DNA from: Hetaerina americana | Lineage: Eukaryota; Arthropoda; Insecta; Odonata; Calopterygidae | Assembly (NCBI GenBank): GCA_022747635.1 | Contig: JAKTNV010000020.1 | Span: 467,501-531,500 of the forward strand | Reading direction: 5' to 3' | Length of the DNA: 64,000 nt | Shown here: positions 43,161 through 54,805 of the stretch, piece after piece | Layout: each line of letters starts with the position of its first letter | Numbering within the stretch: the stretch's first letter is position 1 | Translations under genes and position numbers: made by a program | The notes under the pieces: generated by a model | Told to the model about the DNA's origin: nothing | The model's input: the letters and a program-made list of their open reading frames with translations, nothing else | Database searches by the model: none

Positions 43161-43286
43161 CTCTGACGCCCTTCTCCACAAGTACCACACATAAATGGAG
43201 ACAGGGACCATGCAGTAGAGGAAGTAGAGTGCCCACCAACCAGGCTTGTAATTCATGGCTCGAAGCATGCGACCCCACAGGGAGCT
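43161..43286 (-). CDS. Cnx: Calnexin alternative transmembrane exon B
   Basis: The acceptor GAAATTGCTCAG at 43287 and donor TCAGAG|GTAAAG bound 126 nt, phase 0 at both ends. Product 'SSLWGRMLRAMNYKPGWWAL' then 'YFLYCMVPVSIYVWYLWRRA' and S-E. It aligns without gaps to exon A at L-R-N-P-W-A-L-Y-P positions (9 of the first 37 identical), with the same P-x-x-W-A-L-Y entry and mid-helix Pro. It therefore looks like a tandem duplicate of exon A. The exit is W-Y-L-W-R-R, with no Cys pair. Open frame and good splice sites argue that it is used as an alternative to exon A. Confidence 0.85.
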
Positions 43287-46200
43287 CTGAGCAATTTCCA
43301 TGTGACGACATGAGGAAGTAAAAGCCTCAGTTAGGGTCACAGAGTTATGTCAGATGCCGACAAACATCACACTACCACACCTGACATAACAGAATGACGC
43401 ATGTATCAAAGACAACATGGTATTAATTAGGCAAATACACCGATCCTCAAGTTCTACCCAAATACACAACCATTCCACTACATCAACCATGATCAATCAT
43501 TCACATCCAAAAAAAATCATCATAGAAGGGAGGCATTCTTACAATCAGCCATTTTTATTTTCTTACAAAATTAACAATTTCTTTTTATGGGCAATGCAAG
43601 AAAGTGAATATTCTACTAACCTACTTCACTTCCATCTTCACATTGCCACACACTGTTTAATTGTGTTGTAGTCATAAATGACAGTCATGCTGCATTATGA
43701 CTAAGGGGTTTTAAAAGATAGTGAAATGCTAAGCTCAAAATTGCTGAAAAAGTCAAACTAGAAATTATGTCCTTGTTGATGGAGGAGAGCTCTTGGAGTG
43801 AGAGACAACAAATTTTATTAACCTTCAAACAATGGGAAAATTCAGAAAGGTGTTTGGAAAAGGTTGCTAATCCCTGAAATGAAAACATAAAAATACACAC
43901 TGATGAAAAATTAAATATTCTTGAAATCTCAACGTTTTGAAGTTTGCCTTAAAAAAAAATAGTGCCCATGACTTCCACAGAGACCAGAGAATGGTGAGAA
44001 GGGAGGGGGAAACATCATCAATGGGGGCATGAGGGTAACAGAATTAGGGTGGGGAATGAGGGAGCTGACCACTCTTGGGATTGAAATCACAATGAATGAA
44101 CCCTATCGGGGCAATCAAAATGAAGGCCCAGCAGTAAGTCAACTTTCATGAATCCTGATGGCAGGTAACTAATTTATCCAAGCTGAATGTTGGCAAATCA
44201 CAATTTAGTAACAAGAACAAAAAAGTAAATCTATACAATGATATTTGCATTACCATATCTCCGCAATTTCTCAATGCACAATTTAGAGGAGTTTTAACAA
44301 TAAATGAATAATTTATTTATTAGTGTTATTCAAAGTTTATTATTTATATTACTATAGTAAAAATAATAGCCTTGCCTACTGGGGTGACCGTATTACAAAA
44401 TTGTGCCACAAAACTCAGGATTATATGTTTTATCATCGGAGGCATCAGACACACACCGTCTCTCGATGCTCTGCTCACCACATACAATATTTTGGTGAAT
44501 TTCATTATCAACATTCATCCAGGGATTCTAACCCATGCACCAATGCAATTTTCAAAATTCAAACTAGGATTACTTGCTTTATTGCCGATGCTTCATCCCT
44601 TATCAACCTTGGGTAATGGAAGTGGAATGTTTTACCCATTCCACGACTATATATGGGCTATACCACAATAGATATCATCTGTATTATTAAAAGCAAAAAA
44701 CTGAGTACCTGTACACATACTTATATATGTTTTCTTTAGCACAAAGTCACTAGTGTCAGTCTCCGGAAATTCATTGGCACAGGAAAATGGCTTGATGGAT
44801 TGTCAGGAATAAAATTTGGTTTTGAATGTAGAAATTATCATGCTATATGCAGAAGCTGGCAGCTTATTAAATAATTTGATGCCCAAGCATTTCAAAGAAT
44901 CTTAGGTCTTAGCCAAACGAGAATATGAAGTACTTGCATTAAATATATGATTTTTGTTTTGTAATTATGTTCATTGGATTATGTCAAGAGGTTATTGACA
45001 TTTTCTTTTACATCACATAAGACAATATTTATAGGCTGCACCCTTTCATAATACAATTTTCAATGCACAGTGCTTTGCATTGATATCTAGAATCTGCATT
45101 AAAGATTGTTCCGAAAGCTTTCTAATTTGGTAAATGCAAATTCATTGGCATGAATAAACAATACCTACCGTGCCAGTAATGTGAACTGTTTTCATCATGA
45201 ATTTTATGGGCAAAAATTTGCACACCTTCAATTACAAATCCTACATGCCCCATAAGAGCACATGAATACACTTGATTAGTGTGCAACTGCAATTGTCAAA
45301 GCCATTAAAATGTCCTCTGAAAAATCAACCCGAATGCAATTACAGCGCCAAAGGCCAAGCCAGGGAGTGCTGAGGTTAGGAGGATGTCCTTGGACAGAAC
45401 ACTAGTTTGTTTTTTGTACTGTATCTGTCATAGGTTTGAACTTCACTGAAGATGTGGCTTACGGTTACGCAAATTATGGTCTTTTCAAGTTCTTATGAAT
45501 TCGATGACGACTTCCTGCTTCCATCAAAAATCTTCGTGGATTCCTTTGGAGCAGAATTTTTTATTGAACTATCCACATCCTAAATATAATTATTTCCAGT
45601 TATCATAATGTTGAATATGTATCCTGCATATGGAATGGAACACAAAGAAAAATTAAACCTTTTCTTACCTTTTTAAAATCCATTCACTGTGCTATAAATT
45701 TAACCTCGGAAATAGAAAAAAATGCAGCTTTTTTTGCTTACATGTAACCCTGAGGGTTATTACAAATTACCTGTCGTATGATACAATCTGAAATGAGTCT
45801 CACCTCCCAGAGCAATTATGAAAGATGGATTAACTCTGCTGATCAGTATTATCCCGCTGGAAGTTAGTCTCACCTTCCATAGCAATTACGAACCAGTTTC
45901 CGACAGAGTAATACCACGCTAAGGGGTCGGGGTAACACCATGGCCAGGGTGCCCTGCCTTTGAAACTCCACCTGGCCATATTTTCTATATGGCAGCAGTT
46001 TGTTTTCATTGGAATCTTCACCTAGCGTATTAAAATCATTAAATGCGAGCGCAGAAGTGCACTAAACACTATTATTTGGCATTAAAAATAACCAGAACGG
46101 TTGAGTAAAAGCAAGTGAAGTGAAATTGGCAACATTGGTTCTCCTAAATAGTATCTCGTAAGAACTACACTGAGCTTCTCCATTTTATCAGTGCAATGTA

Positions 46201-46749
46201 ATTATTAATTTAATTTAGCGATAACTACATTATAAGCGGCATCTATTTGTTAATTTCAATACGAAGCTCTTTAATTTTTTATTGAAAATACTTCGCTTTC
46301 ATTTGGATTCGTCAATTGAGAAAAATTGGAGAAGTAATGCATACAATGTTAACCTTGTAATAAATCCACGAAAGGACATATTCATGAATGCAAGATGTAA
46401 GTAACCACTTTGAAATAAGTAATTTAGGGTTTGTGAAACATTGTGTTCCTGCGCGTGAATTGTTAGTTCATTATTCATGTGTGCACAATCGTGAGTTGCC
46501 AAATCTATTCATCTATTCTTCTGACATTCTTTGTTTAATACCATTGAGCATGCAGACCTAATCTAATTATTACCCTTTCATATTTATGCTATTATAAATA
46601 CATATAATCCCTTTTCCCATATTAAATGACTACTTACGTGTTTTGATATGCCATATCTTTGGTACACCATTGTGAAGTGACAAATCTATAGTTCTAGCAT
46701 TATTTTTATTCATTAAATATTTTTATGTATTCGCAAAGGAATTTGAGAA
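43287..46749. other. Calnexin intron, unrecognised sequence
   Basis: 3.5 kb of AT-rich DNA. Open frames near 44323-44671 overlap in two registers without homology. No exon or family is recognised. Confidence 0.45.
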
Positions 46750-47650
46750 AACAGTGAAATGGCATCTAGTAAAAATGAAAAGAGGTTTCTTGCTCATTGT
46801 GATCTCATACGAGCAATTACTGTAGATATACTGGGACATGATGATAATGATCTTGGGTGAGCTGAAGACTCAAATGAATACCATTATAAAACATACAATG
46901 CTAGGAAAAATATTCCCCTTACGTACGCATAATGCAGGATGAGCGTGGCTGATCTAGCATACACATCAACAATTGGTCAACATCAACGATTGCCTTATTC
47001 TTCAAGAACTTACACAACATTAAGGAGATAGATGCTTCAAATAGAGTGACAAGAGTGTCTATACAAGGGTCACATATCCTCAAGGATGTTGAAAGGTTGC
47101 CTCGCATATGCATAAACAAAAAGCTAATGCAATGTGAGACCATTAGCAAGAATACAATTTTTGAAAAGGGGAAAAGATTTTGGCCGACCTTGTCAATTAG
47201 ATGTAAGGATCACCAATGGGTAAAGAAGTATTCAAGGGGAGCCATGAGTGGTTTGAGAAGTTGATGAGAAGAACCAGCACCCGGGGCATTGTGAGGCATG
47301 GTGAAGCAGTAGGCTCTGAGTCAAAGGCAGCAGCAGAGAATTCCACCAGTGACTTCAAGATGCTCGCAGATTCTGAGGGTTACCCGCCATAACATGCTCA
47401 TAATTGTGACAAGATGGGTCTCTTCTAGGAGAAGATACTGAGGCGAACCTATATTTCTTCATCTAACAGCAGACAAGAAAGCATTGCCCACCCAGAAGCC
47501 GATGAAAGGCCGTTTCACTCAGCTATGTTGCACAAATGCAAGTGGTCATTTGAAAAAGAAACTTCTGCTTATTGAACACTTACAAACTCCACGAAGCTTC
47601 AAGAAGTGTAAACTCCAAAACAGCATGCTAAATGTGATGCTGACATCATC
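46750..47650 (+). pseudogene. Pogo/Tigger (jerky-like) transposase relic
   Basis: Plus strand with frame changes: 'FEKGKRFWPTLSIRCKDHQW' (47160), 'CEAW'/'HGEAVGSESKAAAEN' (47290-47340), 'SEGYPP' (47375), 'NCDKMGLF'-like (47405) and 'KILRRTYISSSNSR' (47440). 'MKGRFTQLCCTNASGHLKKK' (47500) and 'PRSFKKCKL' (47590) follow. The order matches the DDE domain of jerky/Tigger-type transposases (H-G-E-A, C-D-E-T-G-L-F-W, R-x-T-x-L-x-C-x-N-A-S-G). The element start may be ATG 46759 'MASSKNEKRFLAHCDLIR'. Dead; no terminal repeats found. Confidence 0.7.
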
Positions 47651-48280
47651 GGAAAGTTTTCCATCATATCATGCATACGCATTAGGCATTGCCCTATTAA
47701 GCCAGGGGTATAATGCCATCATAGCATACATTTATTTAACTATAATTCTGAGTTGCATTTTTACAAAATCCTGAAGCATCGGCAAAAAACAAATGTCTCT
47801 AGACAGCTTTCTAGTAAAAAAGAATTAGGTACATATCATAAATAATTGACAATTCATTTTGATTCTTTCTTGCTTTTAAATTTCGAGTTTGCATTCCCAG
47901 TTGCTTCATTTCTTAATAGGAGTAAAGGTGATCCACAATCCTTAACAATGTTGACATAAATTTCATTGAATAAACCTTGTAATTAATTTGTTTTTCTTGT
48001 CATGGGATGCATCATTGTATTTTACATTCATTTATATGCAAAACGTCGTTCCACTGAACACGACAAAGATTTAGGGGAAGAATAATGCTCACTGTTCGAG
48101 GTTCCACAGTTTAAGGATATTACAAATGACCCCACAATCTGCTCCAGAAGTCTAATCATACCTGTACCATGCTCAACATATTTTTAAACAACAGATTCCA
48201 GCAAATACATGCGGTTCGCAAGAAACATTCTGTTAGAGTCATAAAAAGTGATAAACATAAAAAAATATCCCAGCACTCAC
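47651..48280. other. Calnexin intron, unrecognised sequence
   Basis: Nothing supported. Confidence 0.45.
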
Positions 48281-48421
48281 AGTATCCTGGTCCAACTTTT
48301 TCCGTTTAAGGTCAAAAGTGTCAGCAGCCCACTGCTCTGCTACTGTCATATCATCCGTTACCAGGATGTTGTCAAACAAAATCAGATCCGACATAGACCA
48401 TAACTCAAATCCCACGGCACT
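48281..48421 (-). CDS. Cnx: Calnexin exon (C-terminal lumenal segment)
   Basis: The acceptor TTTATTTTAATAG at 48422 and donor GATACT|GTGAGT bound 141 nt, phase 0. Product 'SAVGFELWSMSDLILFDNIL' then 'VTDDMTVAEQWAADTFDLKR' and K-K-L-D-Q-D-T. G-x-E-L-W-S-M-x-x-x-I-x-F-D-N is the strand that returns from the P-domain to the globular lectin domain in calnexin and calreticulin. It connects 'HPFKMMPI' to either TM exon in frame. Confidence 0.94.
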
Positions 48422-50147
48422 CTATTAAAATAAAAAGAAAAGAACATTCAGAATTCAAGTCAACATTTCTAAAAGAACAAGTTTTTAATATTAAACAAGA
48501 CAAATAATGAGATGCTTTTCCCTTTTCCCTGGGAGGCAGCTCATCTCCAAATTCACTGGTGAAAAGAAAGTGAGGGTACTGACGAAAGGCTGGGGGAAAA
48601 CCACCAAATTTAGTAAATCACATCAGAGTGAGCAGATGCGTTCTTAACCCCTGGCCTGTCAAGCAGCACATAGGAAACAAAGGCTTGAGCATTAGGGTGA
48701 AAATTAAACAAATAATAGCTAAAGTTTTAAACCATATAATTAATTAATATCTTCTGCCACCTCAAATGGCATAATCTTTGCAAATTTTTGCATAAGTGCA
48801 AAAAGAATAAAAGTTTTAAAAAAAATCTTTTTATCTTTACACAAATAGAATAATTCAAAGTTCTTCTATTTTTACAAAAATGATAATATACCACTTGTAA
48901 AAAATAAGAAGACAGCTCAAATAGGTCTAAAAAGTAATAAAAATTGCTCATTTTGCAACAATCCTGACTCCATCCATGGTGTGCAATGGCAATTTATTTT
49001 AAGAATTAGAATACACATTGTGCAACCCATAATTTACAGGCAAATTCCAATTAATGAAGGATTAATTCATTTAGAACCTTGGTGATGGATGCAGTCCCAT
49101 TGAATACCTGTACTCATTTTTGTGCGTGAATTTTTTGAATCTGTGATTCAAGAAAACAATTAAAGGCAAAAATAGAAGGGATGGGGAAAGATTTTGCACC
49201 ACATGCAAAATGTATACTTTTCAAAATATGAGCATGGAAGTGCAGTGCAAAGACTTTTGTACTGAAAATTCAGCCCCTATCTACGTTCAGGTAAACGGTT
49301 GAAATTAGCCCTCTTGGTTTCCTGTCCAGCAAACCATAACGAGAATAGGAAAGTAAAATTAAGCATTCCCAGAGTTTACTGACACTCCAAACAAAATACT
49401 ACACCACACTTTAAGTTGAGACATGACCCATCCATGGTAACAGTTCACCATTCAAAATTCCTGATTTTCTGAAATCACCAACTGCTCCTACCCAAATGCA
49501 TTTTCCTGGACCAAGTGTTTACAAGCTTCAGACAGGCTACAGCCACTGCATTGCCACAAGATTTAGGTATCATCACTCAGGAAGAATTTCCCAGGGTAAC
49601 ACACAGGAATACTATCCCAAGAGAAAGCCTGAGCCCAAAGAGAGCATTTCTGAAGCATGATTCACTTCCCACTTCTGAGTTTCTGAAGATTATTTTTTAT
49701 ATATCGGACATTTTAAATGCTGTCATCTAATGCTATTTTCCAGATTAATGCTAGTTAGCAGATTCCCATGATATACTGGAGACATGGAGATGTTTCGTTT
49801 CCCACCTAATTGCTAGGCCCTCCACCTCAACAGTTTCTCCAGCCACTGGTGCCCTCCAACAAGATTTGGCACTGCAAGATCTTCTTTATGTCATCCATAA
49901 CATGCATCATCCCTCATCCATTGAATCTGAACAAAAAAGAGGTTCAGCCATGCAAAGACCACCTAATAAGTAGCCTATGACAGAATAAGGAACTGCTACT
50001 AGAGAAAGGGTCATATGGAGAAAGCTAAATGAGGAAAAGGTGGAACCATCACTGAAACAATCCCCAGGGCATGCGGATTTACTTCATGCTGCAGAAACAG
50101 GGAAAAATTAATTTTTCAACAATATGCAAAGAAAATGTGTGGGAAAT
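48422..50147. other. Calnexin intron, unrecognised AT-rich sequence
   Basis: No family or exon recognised. Confidence 0.45.
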
Positions 50148-50705
50148 TCAATTGTTTCCGGCTCAACTTTGTGGAAATTCATTTTAATTAAATGACGAAT
50201 ACAATGTATGAAGACAGTGGAAAGATACATTGTATTCTTCATTTAATTAAAATGAATTTCCACAAAGTTGAGCCGGAAACAATTGTATTTTCAAGAATGA
50301 TTTTAAATTATTAGTATTGTAATAAGCTATCCGAAATTTCTCCCAAGGAAAAAGGTTGGCTAACTTTTGTGAAATTAATCCATAATACGGGAGTTTGCAC
50401 CATTTGTAACCTATTTCCTCCACATTAATAGGTTTGAACAAAAGATTGTATGCTTTGACCGAACATTTTCTTTGCAGTATTTTGTCAATTAAATTTTCTT
50501 TGCAGCCATTTTTCATTGCTAAACCTTTAATCGTTTTGAGTTCTTTAACAAAATTACTTTTGGAAAGAGGAATGGCCAACAGTCTGTTTAGAAGGAAATG
50601 AAAAGCGGAAAGCTTATGCGATATGTAATGGTGGTGGAAAGATACATTGGAAAAATACATTGAGACAGTGGAAAGATACATTGTATTCTTCATTTAATTA
50701 AAATG
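50148..50705 (-). mobile_element. PLE fragment with inverted and repeated termini
   Basis: 50148-50207 and about 50228-50288 form an inverted repeat ('CAATTGTTTCCGGCTCAACT' mirrored by 'AGTTGAGCCGGAAACAATTG'). The motif 'TACATTGTATTCTTCATTTA' appears again at 50662-50695. Between them, a minus-strand frame (50693-50247) reads 'AFHFLLNRLLAIPLSKSNF', 'VKELKTIKGLAMKNG' and 'GLISQKLANLFPWEKFRIAY', closely resembling PLE2 ('AVNNGYLEDLIHKLYRNKL', 'LGTISQKVIKSFPEEKIK'), the RT thumb to connector region. RT core and endonuclease are missing. Confidence 0.75.
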
Positions 50706-51219
50706 TGTGGGTGTGGTACTAGTGGTACCAGGCACCTCAATCCAAAGGACCGTACTTTCTACAGTCCCCCAGGCATTCTACAAGAGAATGCATAGCTTTC
50801 AATACAGGAATCACGTGGCAAGTTTTATACGAGCCAAATGAGCAGATCAGCCTGATGTGAAGTACAGGAGCACTGGCGAAATTCTAAAAATGAGCCAATT
50901 TGCTAGCTTTCCACAAGAGAACATGCCTGATTGATTCTAGGATATGCTCACATACTCACTGGAGATAGGTAAGAAAGGATACCTAACACTACATAGAGAT
51001 CTACCCGCTTTCCAAAAGAGGATTTTCCAAAGATTCCAGCAGGATGGCTGGAAAATTCGCCACCATCAAAGAACAAATCAAAGTAGATGCAAATCTGGAA
51101 ATGAAATAGCTCCATAATTACCAGATTACTTGGCCTGGCTGAGCAATGTCTGAATGGCGGTGACCAAGGTAAATGGAGAACTCGAGCATGTGACCCAACT
51201 GCAACAGACAGATACTCAC
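50706..51219. other. Calnexin intron, unrecognised sequence
   Basis: No supported feature. Confidence 0.45.
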
Positions 51220-51451
51220 AATGGGCATCATCTTGAAGGGATGCTCATCATGGAAGTAGTCGGGGTTTGGTATCTTCCTTGGTGCCCACTTGCCTCGATA
51301 TGCCGGGTTGTCAATCATTGGAGGCCTCCACTTGCCTCGGTATGCTGGGTTAGGCACCATGGGCCTCTTCCACTCTCCACAGCCTGGGGCACCCTTGCAC
51401 AAGGGATTTGTCACCAATGGCGCCTCCCACTCACCATCCATGTCATCATCC
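51220..51451 (-). CDS. Cnx: Calnexin exon: P-domain type-2 repeats
   Basis: The acceptor TGTTTTTCCCAG at 51452 adds G to the split Trp codon (phase 2); 232 nt ends ATT|GTGAGT. Product '[20 protein letters not shown]', '[20 protein letters not shown]', '[20 protein letters not shown]' and '[17 protein letters not shown]'. Four G-x-W-x-x-P-x-x-x-N-P type-2 repeats form the returning strand of the extended P-domain arm. The Cys pair in C-K-G-A-P-G-C is the conserved arm disulfide. The tip between type-1 and type-2 blocks (W-D-D-D-M-D-G-E-W) is the docking site for ERp57-like partners. Confidence 0.96.
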
Positions 51452-51679
51452 CTGGGAAAAACAACCTCCATGCATAAATAACACTTGGCTCACGGGAAGG
51501 AGTCAACATGGAGGGGGATTCCCCCAAGGAAATGCTGCTGCTTCTGCAGCAACACTGAGTTCATTGACACTAATACTTTGACTGGATGAAACAAGTGAAA
51601 AACTTCATTTGAAAACAAATTCAAAAAACTGTAAATGCCAAGTGGAGCATCATTCCCTGAAAACAATCATTTCAAACCT

Positions 51680-52320
51680 CCTCAATCTAGCCATCATCCT
51701 CAATTCTAGCCTCAAGCCTCCTTCACTTCTACCATTTCCTCCTCCCAAGTTACCTTCCTAGACATAAACATATCATTAATAGACAAAACATTCCACACCT
51801 CTGCACATATAAAACTGACCAACAAACAAGAACAGTACTTACATTATAACAGTTGCCACCCATATCACACCAAACACTCAATTCCTTAATCCCTTTCCAT
51901 GAGGAGAGACAGAATCTGCAATCATTCTGACTCCATTGATAAATTCTATCCCAAATCTACACCATTCCCTCCTCTAACGAGGTTATCCCGATCACTCCTA
52001 AAAAAAGGAATCCGAAGACATGCCAACACTCCCAAACCTTCCTCCACTGCGGAAACCCACCCTCTTTCAATTTGTACCACATACTTTCCATGAGATCAAT
52101 CCTAAAAAACCTCTACCCTATCCTCAAAAACCATAATTCCACCAGCAACCTTTTTCCCAAATGCCCCTCAGTTACTTTCAAACACCCCGCCAGCTTATCA
52201 GATCTCCTCAAATCAACCAATCCACTTCTTAATTCCCCGCCCTATCCCAAAGCCATTTTCATGCCCTGCAATAAACCTAGATGCGAAACATGTCCTATTT
52301 TCAAAACCTGAACCTCATCC
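51680..52320 (+). pseudogene. PLE fragment of a third lineage
   Basis: Plus strand with frame breaks: 'VTFLD'-type 'LPFLDINISLIDKTFHTSAH' (51750), 'IKLTNKQEQYLHYNSCHPYH' (51815), then 'LTRLSRSLLKKGIRRHA' (51980), 'FKHPASLSDLLKSTNPLLNS' (52170) and 'MPCNKPRCETCPIFKT' (52260-52310). This is the RT thumb and the Cys-rich connector that precedes GIY-YIG in many PLEs. The endonuclease itself is missing. Different in sequence from PLE1 and PLE2. Confidence 0.72.
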
Positions 52321-52649
52321 CTCTCCACATCCCATTATCCTTATTCTGACAGAGGGGCTACAGTCAAGCTGTTCTTATTCCAAGGACAAAAGAGAATCAC
52401 ACTCGTTGGAATGAGCAACTAAATTAATATTCATTAAAGAAGCGTGTGCACCACTGTATAATAATGTAACAATTCTGGATATTTATTTAGTAAATTTAGT
52501 AAAAAAAAATTGTGCACATACAGCAGGATTGCCAATTTATAGTGACACGTATAACAGCAACATATAAGGACACAAACATACAAACATCAACAAGACTATA
52601 ATTAGCAGTTATTAGAGATAAATTTTCATAGAAATAACAAAAACAGTGA
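52321..52649. other. Calnexin intron, unrecognised sequence
   Basis: AT-rich. The left part may include the 3' end of the LINE that begins at 54590 on the minus strand. Confidence 0.4.
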
Positions 52650-52695
52650 AAGAAAGCAACAAAACCGGGATGTGGGAGTGAAAGGAGAGATTGTG

Positions 52696-54375
52696 CTAGT
52701 TCTTTCGAGAGAGATGTGCCAGAGAAAGGTTTATAGATGTGTTGGCTGGGAGTGAGAGGGGGTCAATGCTTTCGGGAAGGGAATTCAGTAAAGCGGGGAG
52801 ACGGAAGAAAAGGGAACGTTTGGTGAGGGACAATCTGGGAACGGGTTGGTGGAATAAAGAGTGATCGCGGGTAACTCGGGGGGGAACTCTGAAATTGATA
52901 AGGGAAATTAGTTCAGGGCAGTCGTTAATGGAGTTAAGGGTGTTATGCATGAGTTTTAAATCGGATTTTAGACGTAGAGTGGAGAGATTACAAATCGAGA
53001 GCGAGGAAAGAAGTGATTCAGTGGGCGAGTCCCGAAGATGGGGGACTCTGTACTTGGCTATTTTACTGAAAAAATTAGTTATCGAGTTAAGGGTATTAAG
53101 GTTAGATAGGGCAGACATGGACCATATAGGGGAGCAGTAGGTAATTAATGGTAAGATAATGGTTGAGAAATATGCGGTTAGAGATTGCACATCTTTTATT
53201 TCTGTGTAGCGATAAAGTAGACCTAGAGGAGACATGGCTTTGCATTTAACTGCTTTGATATGACCTGAGAAATTTAGTTTGCGATCAGTTAATACACCAA
53301 GATCCTTGACAGAAGCAACACGATTCAGAGGAACTGAATTAATTGTATAGTTAAAGATAAGAGGAGATTTTTTTAGGGAGAGAACTAGAGTATTGCATTT
53401 ATTTGAGTTTAAATTTAGCATCCATGTGCTGCACCATTCTGAAATTTTATTTTAAGCCTCCTGAAGGTGGTAGCAATCCGTGGGGGAATTAATTTCCTTA
53501 AAAATTTTGCAGTCGTCGGCATATAGTAACGTGTGGGCTAGGGAGGTCGGGACTAGGGAAGCTAAGTCATCAATGTACAGATTAAAAAGATATGGTCCGA
53601 GAATACTACCTTGAGGAACTCCAGATGTCACAGAGGACCAAGGAGATGAGGCGCCAGATAGTATTACTCGCTGATTTCTATTCGAAAGAAAGCTGGTCAA
53701 TAATTTGAGAAAGTTTCCATGAACGTTAAAACGCTGACTGAGTTTATTAATGAGGAGGTTATGATTGAGGGAGTCGAAGGCTTTTGAGAAATCCAAGAAG
53801 ATGGCATCTAATTGAGTCTTACTTGTTATCGCACTAACAGCGTGGTGTTGAAAAAGTGCTAAATTGGTCAAGCATGACCTGCCCGGAAGGAAACCATGTT
53901 GGTTGCTAGACAGAAAAGGGGAAGTAAAAATAATAAAGTTTGTTGAGAATAATCCTCTCGCAAACAGAAGAAAGAATAGGTAGTAAAGAGATAGGGCGAT
54001 AGTTAGATATTTCATTTTTAATTCCAGTTTTAAGAATAGGGATAACATTAGTGGATTTCCATCGGGGGGGGGGGGGGGGGGGGGGGGGGGAGTACCGAGG
54101 GAAAAGCAGCGATTTAATAAGAGGCATAAGGGAAGAGAGAGGGAGGAAGCGCAGTTGCGTACAAATATAGGACTTATGCCATCGGGGCCAGGGGAGCGAC
54201 TGAGGGGGATTTTACAAAGGAATTTAAAAACCTCCCGGGAATCGGTTTGGATTTGGGACAGAGAGTAGCAACAACTTGGAGTGAGGGAAAGATCGCTGGA
54301 GACGGGAGGGTTGGAAGCAGGAGTCAGACATTCCGTGAAGAATTTCAGAAATAAGTTTGGTCTTTCAGGTCCCAC
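52696..54375 (-). pseudogene. LINE reverse transcriptase with poly-G frameshift
   Basis: 'SRSPGPDGISPIFVRNCASS' (54215), a frame break at the G tract, 'IPILKTGIKNEISNYRPISL' (54020), 'NQHGFLPGRSCLTNLALFQH' (53900), 'LDAIFLDFSKAFDSLNHNLL' (motif A, 53800), 'SGVPQGSILGPYLFNLYIDD' (motif B, 53610) and 'HTLLYADDCKIFKEI' (motif C intact, 53520). A stop near 53452 precedes 'MLNLNSNKCNTLVLSLKKSP' and the C-terminal region ending 'LAHLSRKN'. All catalytic residues remain. Damage seen is one frameshift and one stop. Confidence 0.87.
54066..54091. repeat. Poly-G tract
   Basis: About 26 consecutive G inside the LINE RT. It encodes poly-Pro on the minus strand, and a length change would explain the local frame break. 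It may be a true expansion or an assembly artefact. Confidence 0.9.
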
Positions 54376-54805
54376 AGCTTTAGCATTGCCATAAGAAACA
54401 GCAACGGGAATCTGCGGGCGATTACGACGACGATTGACAAATGACCAGAATTATTTTGGGTCAGATGTGATGGACGATGATAGCCTTAGTGTATATTCTT
54501 CGTAGTCGCGACGGATGAGAGATTTGGAAAAGCGACGTAATTCGGTGAAAGAACGCCACGTGTTCTCGTTCGGAAAATTTTAATACAGGTACCAAGCGCG
54601 ATATCCCCAATGATCTCCCAAAAGCAGAACAATCACAACATTAAAAACTTGGATACTGCAAGGATACCCTGAATTTTAACATTCCTGCTTTTACCCATAA
54701 TTCACCAATTTAATTTCCCACAAAAAAATCCCTACAAAGGCCTGCCTTTTTAAAGTTCACGCTCCATTGAAAATTTCATTGCATTGGCCTTCACATGGTA
54801 CATAC

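Larger units (their letters stand above)
52650..54590 (-). mobile_element. Non-LTR retrotransposon (Jockey-superfamily-like), 5'-truncated
   Basis: Minus strand. The coding sequence covers the whole RT and C-terminal region (54375-52696). The 5' edge near 54590 falls in the segment before the RT ('FWSFVNRRRNR'-like), so the endonuclease is lost, a typical 5' truncation. This family is unlike the RTE-like LINE and F1/F2. Confidence 0.85.
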
